This document shows positions 38,458-52,080 of a stretch of DNA of 64,000 nt, in pieces; position 1 is the first letter of the stretch; each line of letters begins with the position of its first letter. The DNA lies in contig JADJVW010000009.1 in assembly GCA_016710365.1 (NCBI GenBank), positions 124,001-188,000 of the forward strand. Reading direction: 5' to 3'. The notes beneath the pieces are model-generated. The model saw only the letters and a program-made list of their open reading frames with translations, did no database searches and was not told where the DNA came from. This stretch comes from Candidatus Caldilinea saccharophila. GTDB lineage: Bacteria; Chloroflexota; Anaerolineae; Caldilineales; Caldilineaceae. A program made the translations under genes and the position numbers.

Positions 38458-39614
38458 AGGTCACAATGTTCACTTCTTGGCAGGTGCGTTGCGGCATCGC
38501 CAACTACACCGCGGATCTGGTGGCCGCGCTGGATGACCTCGACGACACCGCAGTGCAGGTGGTGCCCTACGACCGCCGTCCGCACCCACGCTCTGATTAT
38601 GAGCGCTGGGGCGAAGCCATGAACGTCGGCGACGTGGCGCACATCCAGCACGAGTATTCGTTTTTCGGCTACCTGACGCCATGGGGCAATCACTTTGCAG
38701 CGCTGGCCACGCGGATCCGCCGGCCGCTTGTGATCACACGCCATGTCACGTTTGACGGCCCGCTAACTATCCCCGGGCGCGGCGCGCAACATGCACTGCG
38801 CCGCTTCAAGTGGTCCCTCTACAACCGCTGGCTGGGGCCGTATGCCACCTACCTGAACCGGGACACCTTTGCTATGGCCGACCAGATCATTGTGCTCAGC
38901 GCGCGGCTCAAGGCGCACCTGGTCGCGCGCGGCATCGACGCCAGCCGCATCCACGTTATCCCGGCAGGCGTGCCGGCCACGCCACAGGTTGAGGGTGGTG
39001 TCAAGCTGCGTTCGATGTGGGGCTGGACGGGCAAGCGCGTGCTGGGCATCTTCGGCTATATCACGCCAGCCAAAAATCACGCGCTGGCCGTCGAGTCGCT
39101 GGTTCATCTGCCGGAGGATGTAGTGCTGCTTATCGCCGGTGGGGTGCGTCGCGCCCAGGATCGCGCGGTGCTGGAGGCGCTGAAAAGACAGATCGCGGCG
39201 TTGGGCGTGCAGGGGCGCGTGCGTATTACCAGCTATCTGGAAGAGGACCAACTGCCCGCGCATATTGACGTTTGCGACCTGTTGCTTTACCCGGCGACGC
39301 ACGCCGATTCCTCCTACTCGCTGATCACCGGCCTCTCTTACCAGCATGCGGCCATTGTGGCTTCGGATGTCTTTGGCCACCGTGAAGTTGCCGAGCTCGG
39401 CGCCGGCATCGAGCTCTTTGCAAGTGGAAACGCACAGGATCTGGCACGGAAGGCGACAGAGCTGCTCGACAGCCCGCAACGCCGCGCCGGCTTAATCGCC
39501 GCATCGGTAGAATACGCGCGCCGCTACGGTTGGCCAGCGATCGCCGCGCGCACGCGCGCCGTCTATGTCGAAGCCCGTGCAAAGTCAACTGCCAGGCGCG
39601 AGGAACACACATGA
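38454..39614 (+). CDS. glycosyltransferase family 4
   Basis: A 386-residue GT-B fold transferase. The N-terminal glycan-side motif is WQVRCGIANYTADLV, and the C-terminal half has GIFGYITPAKNHALAVESL and the nucleotide-sugar region near CDLLLYPATHADSSYSL. Unlike classical GT4 proteins, the EX7E region is weak, so the donor is unclear. It overlaps its neighbours by ATGA on both sides. Confidence 0.82.
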   Translation: MKVTMFTSWQVRCGIANYTADLVAALDDLDDTAVQVVPYDRRPHPRSDYERWGEAMNVGDVAHIQHEYSFFGYLTPWGNHFAALATRIRRPLVITRHVTFDGPLTIPGRGAQHALRRFKWSLYNRWLGPYATYLNRDTFAMADQIIVLSARLKAHLVARGIDASRIHVIPAGVPATPQVEGGVKLRSMWGWTGKRVLGIFGYITPAKNHALAVESLVHLPEDVVLLIAGGVRRAQDRAVLEALKRQIAALGVQGRVRITSYLEEDQLPAHIDVCDLLLYPATHADSSYSLITGLSYQHAAIVASDVFGHREVAELGAGIELFASGNAQDLARKATELLDSPQRRAGLIAASVEYARRYGWPAIAARTRAVYVEARAKSTARREEHT

Positions 39615-40987
39615 CCGCACTTTCAGGGGGTGCGAGCACAAGACGCGCTTTTTGGGTGCTGGCCGCTCTCACTGGCTTATGCCTGACCGTCTTTCTGGCC
39701 GCCATACCACTGCCGCGCGCCGACGGTCAGTTGATTGGATCGGATGGGGTCGGCTACTACGTTTATCTGCCGTCGTTCTGGCTGGATCACGATCTGGATT
39801 TCACAGACGAGTACGCCTACTATTTCCCTGCGCCGCCTCCGCCAGGCGAAATACCCTTCTATACACAACAGACTGCACGCGGCGTGCCACCCAACCAATG
39901 GTCGATCGGGCCGGCGTTGTTGTGGTCTCCCTTCTTTTTAGCTGCCCACGGCCTCTTTACAACGTTAGCGGCAATGGGTCTGCCTGTCGAGATCAGCGGC
40001 TATGGCCTTCACTACCAAGCTGCTGTTTTGATAGGCGGCATTCTCTATGCTGGAGTGGGGCTGTGGCTCACTTATGCCTTTGCGCGAGTCTTTGTGGATG
40101 AGGGTGCCGCCTTGGCCGCCACCGTGCTGATTGCACTGGCGGGCAATCTGGTCTACTACATGACCGCCGAGCCGTCTATGTCGCACATACCGTCGTGCTT
40201 CGTCAGCGGACTTTTCTTCTACACATGGGTGCGCCGTCGTGACCGCACCGATCTGCTGACGCCTCTATTGCTCGGTGCAATCGCAGGTCTGGGGGCGCTG
40301 GTGCGTCCGCAAGATGGCCTATTTCTTCTGTTGCCGATCCTGCATCACGCTCCTGTTGCTCTGCATGGTATCCGCAACCACGACATGCGCAAGGGATGGC
40401 TGTGGCTGCGCTTTGCCGTGCTTGCCGCCGGCGCTGCGTTTCTGCTCTTTTTTCTGCAAATACTGACCTGGGGTGTTCTCTACGGCGATCTTCTGCGCAG
40501 CGGCTATGCCTATGGTGAGGATCGCTTCTACTGGTTGGAGCCGCGGCTGGGCGAGGTGCTTTTCTCAGCAGAGCGCGGTCTCTTTGTCTGGCATCCTGTT
40601 TTTCTGCTGGCGTTGGTCGGACTGGCCATGTTGCACCAGCGGGATCGGTGCATGACAGTGCTCGGCTTCCTGGGCGTTGCCATACAGTGGTATTTGATCG
40701 CCAGTTGGGGTAACTGGATGCAGGGCGATGCGTTTGGCGGACGTATGTTCATTGTCTGCACGCCGATCTTTGTGCTGGGTCTGGCGCGTCTGATCGAGGC
40801 TACTGCCGATCAGTGGTCATGGCGCGCGGTGTTGGTCGTCAGTTTGGTTTTGCTCTTCTGGAACTTTCTGCTCTTTGTCGAATATCGATTTGTGCTCGTG
40901 ACTGCACAACGCGCTGTGGATTGGCATGATCTGACCGTTGGCCGGCTGACCCGGCCGGTGGACTTGATTCTGCGCCGGCTCCAATAA
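39611..40987 (+). CDS. polytopic membrane glycosyltransferase-like protein
   Basis: A 458-residue membrane protein with about ten hydrophobic helices. Near the N-terminus a loop carries GSDGVGYYVYLPSFWLDHDLDF, an acidic motif placed where lipid-phosphate-sugar-dependent (GT-C/PMT-like) transferases bind their substrate. No closer family is obvious. I start at ATG 39611, which overlaps the previous stop (ATGA), rather than at 39530. It is the last gene of the overlapped chain. Confidence 0.75.
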   Translation: MTALSGGASTRRAFWVLAALTGLCLTVFLAAIPLPRADGQLIGSDGVGYYVYLPSFWLDHDLDFTDEYAYYFPAPPPPGEIPFYTQQTARGVPPNQWSIGPALLWSPFFLAAHGLFTTLAAMGLPVEISGYGLHYQAAVLIGGILYAGVGLWLTYAFARVFVDEGAALAATVLIALAGNLVYYMTAEPSMSHIPSCFVSGLFFYTWVRRRDRTDLLTPLLLGAIAGLGALVRPQDGLFLLLPILHHAPVALHGIRNHDMRKGWLWLRFAVLAAGAAFLLFFLQILTWGVLYGDLLRSGYAYGEDRFYWLEPRLGEVLFSAERGLFVWHPVFLLALVGLAMLHQRDRCMTVLGFLGVAIQWYLIASWGNWMQGDAFGGRMFIVCTPIFVLGLARLIEATADQWSWRAVLVVSLVLLFWNFLLFVEYRFVLVTAQRAVDWHDLTVGRLTRPVDLILRRLQ

Positions 40988-41048
40988 AGAGTAGTTCCGT
41001 TCCAGCCAATTAATGCACCCACACGAAGGGCTAGCTTCGCTGCACGAT

Positions 41049-41076
41049 TGCCCCTTTCTTGTACAGCCGCTACAAT
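41049..41076 (+). promoter_or_regulatory. candidate promoter of the 41125 glycosyltransferase
   Basis: TTGCCC (41049-41054), a 16-nt spacer and TACAAT (41071-41076), 49 nt before the ATG. The TACAATC form recurs at other promoters in this window. Confidence 0.4.
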
Positions 41077-41124
41077 CAGACTGCAGTGGCTGAAACACCA
41101 ACAAACCATAGGCATGGTCATTTC

Positions 41125-42249
41125 ATGCGCGTTCTTTATCTATACAAAGATTACTACCCTGTACTTGGCGGCGTCGAAAATCACATCCGGCTGCTGGCGA
41201 CTGGCCTGCGCAAACTTGGCGTCGACACGCAGGTGCTCGTGACCAACACTGCCCCCGATAGTGTGAAAGAGGTGATCGACAGTGTGCCGGTGTATAAGAC
41301 AGGACGCCAGCTAAACATTTCTTCGGCGCCGCTGAGTCTTAATTTCTACCCGGCGCTGCGCCGTTTGGAAAACGGCATCGACATTGCCCACGCCCACATG
41401 CCCTACCCGCCTGGTGAGCTGGGCCAACTGTTGTTGGGCCGCAGCCGGCGCTTCGTCGTGACCTATCATTCCGATATTGTGCGCCAACGCGTGCTCGGCG
41501 CACTCTATCGCCCCTTCCTCTGGCAGGTGCTGCGGCGCGCCACGTTGATCGCCGCAGCCACACCGGTCCACGTTGAATCTTCGCCTTTCCTGCGCCCCCA
41601 TGCCTCAAAATGCCGGATTATCCCGTATGGTATCGAGTTGCAGCGCCTTGAATCGACGCCCCAAGTGATCAGCCAGGCTGCTGCGTGGCGCGCCCGCTTT
41701 GACAATCGCCCGCTGCTCTTGTTCGTGGGTCGGTTGCGCCACTACAAGGGCGTCGACGTGCTCATCGAAGCTATGCGCCAGATCGAAGGCGCCCACGCCG
41801 TGATTGTCGGCATTGGACAGATGGCGGGGATATGGCGCGGGCAGGCTGAGGCTGCCGGTTTGATGGACAGAATCACCTTCGTCGGCGAGTTATCCGATGA
41901 TGACGTGGTGGGACTTTATCACGCCGCCGACCTATTTGTCCTGCCTTCGACGAATCGAGCGGAAATGTTCGGCATCGTACAGCTTGAGGCGATGGCCTGC
42001 GCTCTGCCGGTCATTTGCACCGAGTTGGGAACGGGCACTTCCTATGTCAACCAACATGGCAAGACTGGGCTGGTCGTGCCACCGAATGACCCGGCAGCAC
42101 TGGCAGACGCTATCCGGCAACTGGTCGCCAACCCAGCGATGCGGGCCGCAATGGGTGCGGCAGGTCGGCAGCGTGTCGAGCAGGAATTTGCGCGCGAGGT
42201 GATGCTGGATCGCACGTTGGACTTCTATCGCGAGGCGCTCGAACAATGA
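41125..42249 (+). CDS. glycosyltransferase family 4
   Basis: A 374-residue GT-B enzyme of the GT4 class. The acceptor-side loop is YYPVLGGVENHIRLLA, the catalytic region is in VTYHSDIVRQ, and the donor-site EX7E is seen as EMFGIVQLE. It probably adds a hexose from a nucleotide sugar to the growing glycan. I start at ATG 41125 and not at the upstream TTG 41059, because a promoter lies between them. Its stop overlaps the next gene by ATGA. Confidence 0.9.
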   Translation: MRVLYLYKDYYPVLGGVENHIRLLATGLRKLGVDTQVLVTNTAPDSVKEVIDSVPVYKTGRQLNISSAPLSLNFYPALRRLENGIDIAHAHMPYPPGELGQLLLGRSRRFVVTYHSDIVRQRVLGALYRPFLWQVLRRATLIAAATPVHVESSPFLRPHASKCRIIPYGIELQRLESTPQVISQAAAWRARFDNRPLLLFVGRLRHYKGVDVLIEAMRQIEGAHAVIVGIGQMAGIWRGQAEAAGLMDRITFVGELSDDDVVGLYHAADLFVLPSTNRAEMFGIVQLEAMACALPVICTELGTGTSYVNQHGKTGLVVPPNDPAALADAIRQLVANPAMRAAMGAAGRQRVEQEFAREVMLDRTLDFYREALEQ

Positions 42250-43364
42250 TCTTCACGCTTGACGTTCGCACGGCGACGCCCCATTTCCCCGGCATCGGTC
42301 GCTACGTCACCAACCTGGCGCGTTCATTGGCTAAACAGGTGCACCCTGACGAGTCCCTGCTTCTGCTGGGGAGTCCCGAACAGACGGCGCAGTTCGCCGA
42401 CGTGGTCGCGCCAGGAACGCAATTTGTCACCTGTCCGGCATCACCGTTTGGGTTGGAGCAGCAGTGGCGCATGCCGCGTCGCTTACGGCAAGAAGCAAGA
42501 AAATCGCCAATGCTCTACCATAGTCCATACTATCTGATGCCTTATCGGCCCGGCGCGCCGACGCTGCTGACGCATTACGATCTGATCCCGCTGCACTTCC
42601 CGGCCTATGTCCCGGCGCGTGCGCGTCTGCTGTTTCGCATCATGCTGTGGCTGGCATTGCGCACGGCGCAGCATGTCGCCGCCATCTCCGAAGCTTCGCG
42701 CCGTGACTTGCTGACCTCATTTCATCTCTCGCCTGACCGCGTCACAACTACGCCGTTGGCGCCTGACCCGCGCTTCTGCCCGCAATCGGCCACATCGCTC
42801 GCAGAAGTGCGCGATGCATATGCCTTGCCGGAGAGCTTCGTGCTCTACTTGGGCATCAACAAGCCACACAAGAACCTTGTCGCCCTGTTGCACGCCTACG
42901 CAAAACTGCCGACCTCGGCGCCGCCGCTGGTAATCGCCGGCGCCTGGGACAACCGCTATCCAGAGGCAAAACAGGCGGCAGTCACGCTCAACTTGACATC
43001 ACGCGTGCGCTTTCTCGGCCCTATCGCCGAGATCGATCTGCCCGCGCTCTATGCAGCGGCGACCGTCTTTGTCTTCCCCTCTCGCTACGAAGGCTTTGGC
43101 CTGCCCGTGCTCGAAGCGATGGCCTGTGGAACGCCGGTGGCGTGCAGCAATGTCTCCAGCCTGCCCGAAGTGGCCGGAGACGCCGCATTGCTGTTCGATC
43201 CGGACGATATCGTGGCCATTGCGCAGACGCTTCAACGCCTGCTCGATGAGCCGTCGCTGCGCGCTGACCTGCGCGATCGCGGCCTTGCGCAGGCTGCCCG
43301 TTTCACCTGGCAGCGAACAGCCGCCCTCACACTCGACATCTATCGAAAGCTGCTCTATTCTTGA
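42246..43364 (+). CDS. glycosyltransferase family 4
   Basis: A 372-residue GT4 enzyme of the mannosyltransferase-like type. It has FPGIGRYVTNLARSLA at the N-terminus, YLGINKPHKNLVALLHAYA at the start of the second domain, and the donor motif FPSRYEGFGLPVLEAMACGTPV with the intact EX7E (Glu in YEGF to Glu in VLEA). It starts in an ATGA overlap with the preceding GT4 gene. Confidence 0.9.
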   Translation: MIFTLDVRTATPHFPGIGRYVTNLARSLAKQVHPDESLLLLGSPEQTAQFADVVAPGTQFVTCPASPFGLEQQWRMPRRLRQEARKSPMLYHSPYYLMPYRPGAPTLLTHYDLIPLHFPAYVPARARLLFRIMLWLALRTAQHVAAISEASRRDLLTSFHLSPDRVTTTPLAPDPRFCPQSATSLAEVRDAYALPESFVLYLGINKPHKNLVALLHAYAKLPTSAPPLVIAGAWDNRYPEAKQAAVTLNLTSRVRFLGPIAEIDLPALYAAATVFVFPSRYEGFGLPVLEAMACGTPVACSNVSSLPEVAGDAALLFDPDDIVAIAQTLQRLLDEPSLRADLRDRGLAQAARFTWQRTAALTLDIYRKLLYS

Positions 43365-43397
43365 CCCATCGCATGGCATACGTTAGCATTTGGGTCG

Positions 43398-43575
43398 ATG
43401 AGCAAAGGTGACATCGTCATTTTTTTGACCGCAAGGTGCGTTGGCGCGAGCAATGGCACAACCGGCCGGTCGACCGGCGCATCGTCATCTCGCCGACGGT
43501 TGACAAACGCACCCAGAAGGCTGCCCACGGTCTGGGGATCGAAGTGTACAGTTACGCAGAGGATATCAAACTTTG

Positions 43576-43576
<1 letters not shown>
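43398..43576 (+). pseudogene. C-terminal remnant of a DUF3782-like nuclease-fold protein
   Basis: The ATG frame at 43398 reaches a T7 run at 43420-43426. Adding one T continues as DRKVRWREQWHNRP, then VISPTVDKRTQKAAHGLGIE and YSYAEDIKL, stopping at 43574-43576. This matches the C-terminal end of DUF3782/PD-(D/E)xK-type proteins but lacks the catalytic part. It is about 59 residues, so it is a fragment. The stop overlaps the next ATG as TGATG. A small functional protein cannot be excluded. Confidence 0.4.
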
Positions 43577-47225
<3,649 letters not shown>

Positions 47226-47235
47226 GGCGCCACCC

Positions 47236-48260
47236 ATGCCCGATACCTTACCTTTGACCGCATTTTTGTTGATCGGCGCCAGCGCGCTGTTGCTTGCCAT
47301 CGGCGCGGTGCCGGTGATGCGCCGCGTGGCCCTGCAAACCGGCACGGTGGACAAGCCATCGTCGCGCAAGATCCATAGCTCGCCGGTGCCTTTGCTGGGC
47401 GGGCGGCTATCTACATCGCGTTTATTCTCGTGCTGATCTTCTTTGGCGACCGCGACTACGTGAATCAGGTCATCGGCATCTTCACCGGCGCCACCCTGAT
47501 GAGCTTCTTGGGCGTGGTGGACGACCGCTGGGGATTGGGCAGCTACGTTAAACTGGCCGCGCAAGTGGCGGCGGCCGGCATTCTGGTTTATTCCGGCGTG
47601 CAGGTGCAATTGCTCGGCGGCTGGCTCGACATTGCGATTACGATGATGTGGGTCGTCGGCATCACCAATGCGTTCAACCTGCTCGACAATATGGATGGGT
47701 TGAGTGGTGGCATCGCCATGATCGCCGCGATTTTTTTCACCTTGCTGGCAGCCTTGAGCGACCAATACTTCGTCGGCGCACTGGCCGCGGCGCTCGCTGG
47801 CGCCTGCGCCGGCTTTCTGGTCTACAACTGGAACCCGGCGCACATCTTCATGGGCGATGCCGGCAGCCTCTTTCTGGGCTTCATGCTGGCGGCAGTGGCG
47901 ATCAAATTACGCTTTCCCAGCAACAGCACTGCCGTTACGTGGATGATCCCGCTGCTGGTGCTGGGGCTGCCCATCTTCGACACCACCCTCGTCTTCATCA
48001 GCCGCTTGCGTCGCGGCAAAAACCCACTGACCACGCCCGGCAAGGATCACGTCAGCCACCGCCTGGCCGCGCTGCTGGGCAGCCGGCGTGAGGCGGTGCT
48101 CGTCTGCTATCTGATCGGCGGCGCGTTTGGGCTGGTGGCGATTTTTGTCTCCCAGGCGAGCTTCAGCGAGGCGCTTGTGGTGGCTTTTGTGGTCGGTGGG
48201 CTGGGACTGTACAGCATCTGGCGCATCGAGTTCCGGCGCGGCGGCGTGCAGCCCCAGTAA
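47236..48260 (+). CDS. WecA/MraY-type polyprenyl-phosphate sugar-1-phosphate transferase, one frame break
   Basis: An integral membrane enzyme of about 341 residues of the glycosyltransferase 4 (MraY/WecA) superfamily. It loads a sugar-1-phosphate on a polyprenyl phosphate to begin glycan synthesis. The catalytic motifs are visible: VVDDRWGLG (first acidic pair), NAFNLLDNMDGLSGG and FMGDAGSLFLGF. The first 55 codons lie in another frame. Near 47398-47406 one base is missing between LLGG and AAIYIAFILVLIFFGD. Unrepaired pieces are 47236-47436 and 47430-48260. As the initiating transferase it logically completes the surface glycan locus. Confidence 0.87.
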
Positions 48261-48357
48261 CCTTTGCTCAAGTTATCATGCTTGGTCAGAGATGACAGTC
48301 ACTCTAAAGAACAACCGGCATCTCTGGAAGTGTAAAGACAGCAACAGAAGGGAACCC

Positions 48358-48642
48358 ATGACAAACGACCCATATCTTGAGCTGATCAAACAGCAGTGGC
48401 CGGCGATTGCCGAGACCTACAACCAGTTTGCCGAACAACAACCGATCATGCTGCTCGACGTGCAGAACACCGAGATCCATGCCTTCCCTTTTGAGGAGTT
48501 CGTGCTGGTGCTGGAGGCTGCCTCCCGGCGCCAGGTGGAGACGCAGTATCGCCGCGCCGCTGCCAATCGACAGATGGTGCTCTTCGTGCGCGATACGGAG
48601 CACAAAGTATTCCAGTCGTATACACTGGCGTTGGAAGAGTAA
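48358..48642 (+). CDS. small hypothetical protein
   Basis: A 94-residue soluble protein that I do not recognise. It is acidic at the start (MTNDPYLELIKQQW) and looks alpha/beta. The start at ATG 48358 is supported by AGAAGGGA just upstream. The longer frame from 48127 reads through the 3' end of the transferase gene in another phase and is discarded. It lies between the glycan locus and the convergent kinase gene. Confidence 0.6.
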   Translation: MTNDPYLELIKQQWPAIAETYNQFAEQQPIMLLDVQNTEIHAFPFEEFVLVLEAASRRQVETQYRRAAANRQMVLFVRDTEHKVFQSYTLALEE

Positions 48643-48680
48643 AACGCAAGGGCAGTTCGCTACAACTTGACGCAGCTAAA

Positions 48681-48973
48681 GTAGGTCGGGCTATCTAGCC
48701 CGACGGTGCTTCCCCCTCCTGCCACCCGCGTCGTTGACGCAACACCGTCGGGCTGATAGCCCGACCTACGGGACGCAGCTAAAGTACGTCGGGCTATCAG
48801 CCCGACGTAGCTTCCCCCTCCTGCCACCCGCGTCGTTGACGCAACACCGTCGGGCTGGTAGCCCGACCTACGGGACGCAGTAGGTCGGGCTATCAGCCCG
48901 ACGTAGCTTCCCCCTCCTGCCGCCTGCGTCGTTGACGCAACACTGTTGAGCTGGTAGCCCGACCTACTGCGTC
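48681..48973. repeat. three tandem copies of a palindromic repeat
   Basis: Three copies of a unit of about 97-103 bp start at 48681, 48784 and 48881. Each opens with GTAGGTCGGGCTA-like sequence followed by its own inverse (TAGCCCGAC). Each contains CTTCCCCCTCCTGCC and CGTCGTTGACGCAACAC and ends with TAGCCCGACCTAC. The third copy is the most diverged. They lie between the convergent 48358 gene and the kinase gene. The open minus frame crossing them to 48660 results from a frame break in the kinase gene. Confidence 0.85.
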
Positions 48974-48996
48974 TCCACGTCCAAAGTGACAGCTTC

Positions 48997-51268
48997 TCAG
49001 CGTGGCAAGAGCGCGCTGCGCACATAGCCGGGAAAGCTGGCGCGTATCGCTCAAGTTCGGTGTTGAGCGTTGTGCGTTCTCTTTCCAGCCGCTGCTGCGT
49101 CTGCGCCAGCCGGTGTGCCTCCTGTTCCACGACAGCCAGAAACCCGGCGGACTGCTTTTCCACCACGATACGTTCGCTGCGTAATGCCAGGATGCGCTCT
49201 CGATGTCGCTTGCGCATCTCGGCGATCTGGCCGCGGTGACGCTCCTCAAGCCGAGTCTCCTGCTCTGCCAGCCTCGTCATGCGCCGCGCCGCCTGTTCAC
49301 GCACTTTGCTGATTTTTTTTGCAAGCTTGCGCTCCAACTGTTCGCGCTCCCTGCCCAACCGTGCGTGCAACTGCTCGTGATGACGGTGCACATCACGCTC
49401 ATCGCGGCGGTCAAGTTTGGTCGGGGCGCCTTGCCAGGCCAGCTCCTCGACGCGTTGACGCCAGATAAGCAGGACATCCGCCCGCGCCGCGCCGATGCCC
49501 GCCACGCCGGCCAGCCGCGCGGCCGTCACGTCGATGACGCGGACGATGCCATACTGCTTGAGCCGCTCCTTGACGCCCGGCCCAATACCGACAATCAGCG
49601 CCTTCTCGATTTTCTGGCGACTCAGGAAATCAGCGACGAACTGTTGGCGACGCTGCTCCAACAACCGCCGTTGCGCGGTCGCTTCCCCTTGCTGGATGGC
49701 CGCGAGTTGCCGGTCGATGTCGCCGATGCGTTCTCGATAACTGGTCTCAATGCGCTGGACAGTCAGGGCTTCCTCCTGCTGGGCGCGATGGCGCTGCACC
49801 TGAAGCGCGTCGAGCGCCTGTTGTCGGCGCTGATTGTGGTGGACAAGTTGTCGCTGCTCTGCTGTCTGTTCTTTGTCGATCAGCCGGTCGATGCGTGCGC
49901 ACTGTTGGGCGTAAACGTGCTGAATCTGACCGCGCTCACGCGCGGATCGCGTCACGGTGCGCTCGGCTACGCTCCAGCTTTTCTGGACTGTGCTCAGCCG
50001 GCTGCGAATTGCGCGCCGCGCAACGACCTCCGGCTTGCGCCGGTAGAGGTGCGCCAGGTGCCCCGCATTGCCGGCGACCAACGCGGCCGTGAGCAGCGCG
50101 GGCGCGGCCAGCCCCACCGCGCCCATCGTAAGCAACAGCCAGGCCGCCGCGACGAACGCTGCCGAAACACCGGCCACGAGCCGGGCGCGCACCAGTGAAT
50201 CTGACTTGCCGGAAAAGGTCGACGACGCCGGCAGGTTGATAAAATCGTCGATCCACGGGGGCGACGCTTGGGCGCCTGATCTGCCCTGGGCTGGGGCTGC
50301 AGGCGACGCCGACGACGATGCCCCGACGCCTGTTACATAGTCCTGCACCCACGGAGCGGCTGGCCGCGAGCGCATGGCGTTAAGGTCGAACTGACCGTCG
50401 ATTGGCGGAATCTGCTCTGGCGCCAGCACCAGCAGATCGCGCAGCAGGCCGGCCAGGCGGCCCAACCGCGCGTCGCCGGCCTGCTCCAGCGCGGCCAACG
50501 CCGCCGACCGCTCTGGGCGGACAAAGTCCTCGCGACGGAAGATCAAACATTCGTCGCCACCGTGGAGTTGACGCCAGAGCGCGGGTTCAGCCGCCAACGC
50601 TACCAGCGAACTGTAGATGATCCAGGTGGAGAAGTGATCGATTTCCGGGCTGAAGATTGTTTCGCTGCGTTGCGGGTGCTGATAGTTGCGATGGCCGACT
50701 TCATGGCTCTGCCGCCCGGACAACGCCGGCACATACATCCCGTCGTAGTCGATCAGCTTGAGCCGTCCCTGGACGACGATCACATTGCCGTGTTGTAGAT
50801 CGCCGTGCGCGACGCCGGCGTGCGTCAGCGTCTGCGCCATCTGCACCCATTGCTGCGCCAGGTCAAGCAGCCGGGCCGGCGCCTGTAGATTGCGCTCGAC
50901 GTAGGTAAGAAAGGATTCACCCTCGACCCACTGCATCTTGAGTAAGGGGTGGATGCGCCCGCCGACGCGAATGCCATCCGCCAGGAAAGAAAAATTTACC
51001 ATGTACGGCAGATTGGCGCGCGCCAGATGGTCGCTGATGGCGGCGTAGCGCTCCTGATGATCACCGAAATCGCGCAGAAAGCAGCGCACCGCCCACACGC
51101 GTTGATGCGCGCAGACCATCTGGTAGACGCTGGCAAAGCCGCCGGTAATTGGCCGCGGCAGACCAAGCGGCGTCAACACCGGTTGGCCCGCGCGCAATTC
51201 GGGGTCGACAAAGCTGTCGCTGGATTTTGGATCGCTTCGTTATATTCCTGGGGTGTCGGCCACGCCAT
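48997..51268 (-). CDS. protein kinase-like protein with membrane segment, coiled coils and HhH domain, two frame breaks
   Basis: A protein of about 757 residues. The N-terminal kinase-like domain has a GGFASVYQ loop, an Arg (WAVRCF) where kinases carry the ATP-binding Lys, an HGDLQHGN catalytic loop and DYDG in place of DFG. Later come a membrane segment (about 373-400), long coiled coils, and a helix-hairpin-helix near 585-610 (VAGIGAARADVLL). Two frame breaks hide the true ends. Near 51220 a missing base separates the family start (MAWPTPQEYNEAIQNPA from ATG 51268) from SFVDPELRAGQPV. Near 49045 an extra base converts the likely end (FPGYVRSALLPR, stop 48997-48999) into read-through over repeats to 48660. 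It follows the PP2C gene by 19 bp and fits the TerY-P type triad. Confidence 0.8.
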
Positions 51269-51287
51269 AGTCCCTATGATTCCGGCC

Positions 51288-52049
51288 CTATTGTTCCGGC
51301 CAGGCAATGCGCAAGAGTGTAACATCGTCGTTGCGCAATTGCCCCTTGTTTCTCAACGCAGCGATCCAACGCGTGAAGCCACGCTTGCGCCGCGCCAGCG
51401 CGGCCTCCATCTCGATCCAGGGCGCCGCGCCGTGTTCGACCCTGCTCAGAAACCACTGTCCCAACGCATCGGTGGTCAGATAGAGCACATCGCCCGGCCA
51501 TAGCTCGCCCGCGGCACGGCGCCGATGCGCGGCCAGCGCTGCATTTTGTGCGGGCAGGCTGGAGATCAGCAGCGGCCGGTTGGTGAAAAAAGCCGATGTG
51601 GTGGCAGGGAAGCAACTCAGCAGGACGCCGCGGCGCACCTGAAAGAGCGCGCAATCGCCTACGGAGAGCGCCTGCCACGGACGTGCTTTTGCTTGCGCCT
51701 CCTGCCCGATCGTCACGCCGAGCAGCGCAGCAAACGCACCGCTGCGCGCCTTCTCCTCCGCATACCAGGGCAGCGCTTTGGCGTCGACCTGGCTCTGCCA
51801 GTGCGCCTGCTCCACCGTTAGCGTCGGCACCCAATCCTCTGCACCCAGCGCGCCGGCCGCGCCGTAGGCAGCAACTAACTGTCGCGCCCACAGCCCGGCA
51901 AACGCGCTTTCGGTGGCGCCGTCGGCAATCGCACCGTGGACAAGGGGCTGGGTCGTGGTCAGCGCACGATCCGGCCAGCACGCATCTTCATATTCGTCGT
52001 CACGATTGCCTGCCTTCGGCAACGCCATCACGCGCACAGAGATCGACAA
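51288..52049 (-). CDS. PP2C-family protein phosphatase
   Basis: A 253-residue PP2C-like phosphatase. The metal-binding motifs are in place: ADGATES (Asp43-Gly44), SVGDCALF (Gly131-Asp132), TTDALGQW (Asp194) and NDDVTLL (Asp241-Asp242). I start at TTG 52049 because AAGGGAG lies 5 nt upstream and the family N-terminus (PKAGNRDDEYEDA) needs the upstream residues. An in-frame ATG at 52028 is the alternative. It sits between a vWA protein gene and a kinase-HhH gene on the same strand with short gaps. This points to a phosphorylation switch in which kinase and phosphatase act on shared targets, possibly the vWA protein. Confidence 0.85.
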   Translation of the reverse strand: MSISVRVMALPKAGNRDDEYEDACWPDRALTTTQPLVHGAIADGATESAFAGLWARQLVAAYGAAGALGAEDWVPTLTVEQAHWQSQVDAKALPWYAEEKARSGAFAALLGVTIGQEAQAKARPWQALSVGDCALFQVRRGVLLSCFPATTSAFFTNRPLLISSLPAQNAALAAHRRRAAGELWPGDVLYLTTDALGQWFLSRVEHGAAPWIEMEAALARRKRGFTRWIAALRNKGQLRNDDVTLLRIAWPEQ

Positions 52050-52080
52050 GGCGGCTCCCTTCTAACTGACAACTCGCCCC

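Noticed and set aside
48681..48973. CRISPR array
   Set aside because: The units are adjacent, about 100 bp long, with no unique spacers and with internal palindromes.
48660..48996. C-terminal repeats of the kinase protein (SGYQPDGVASTT units)
   Set aside because: They are translations of intergenic palindromic repeats reached only after a frame break. The likely real stop is at 48997.
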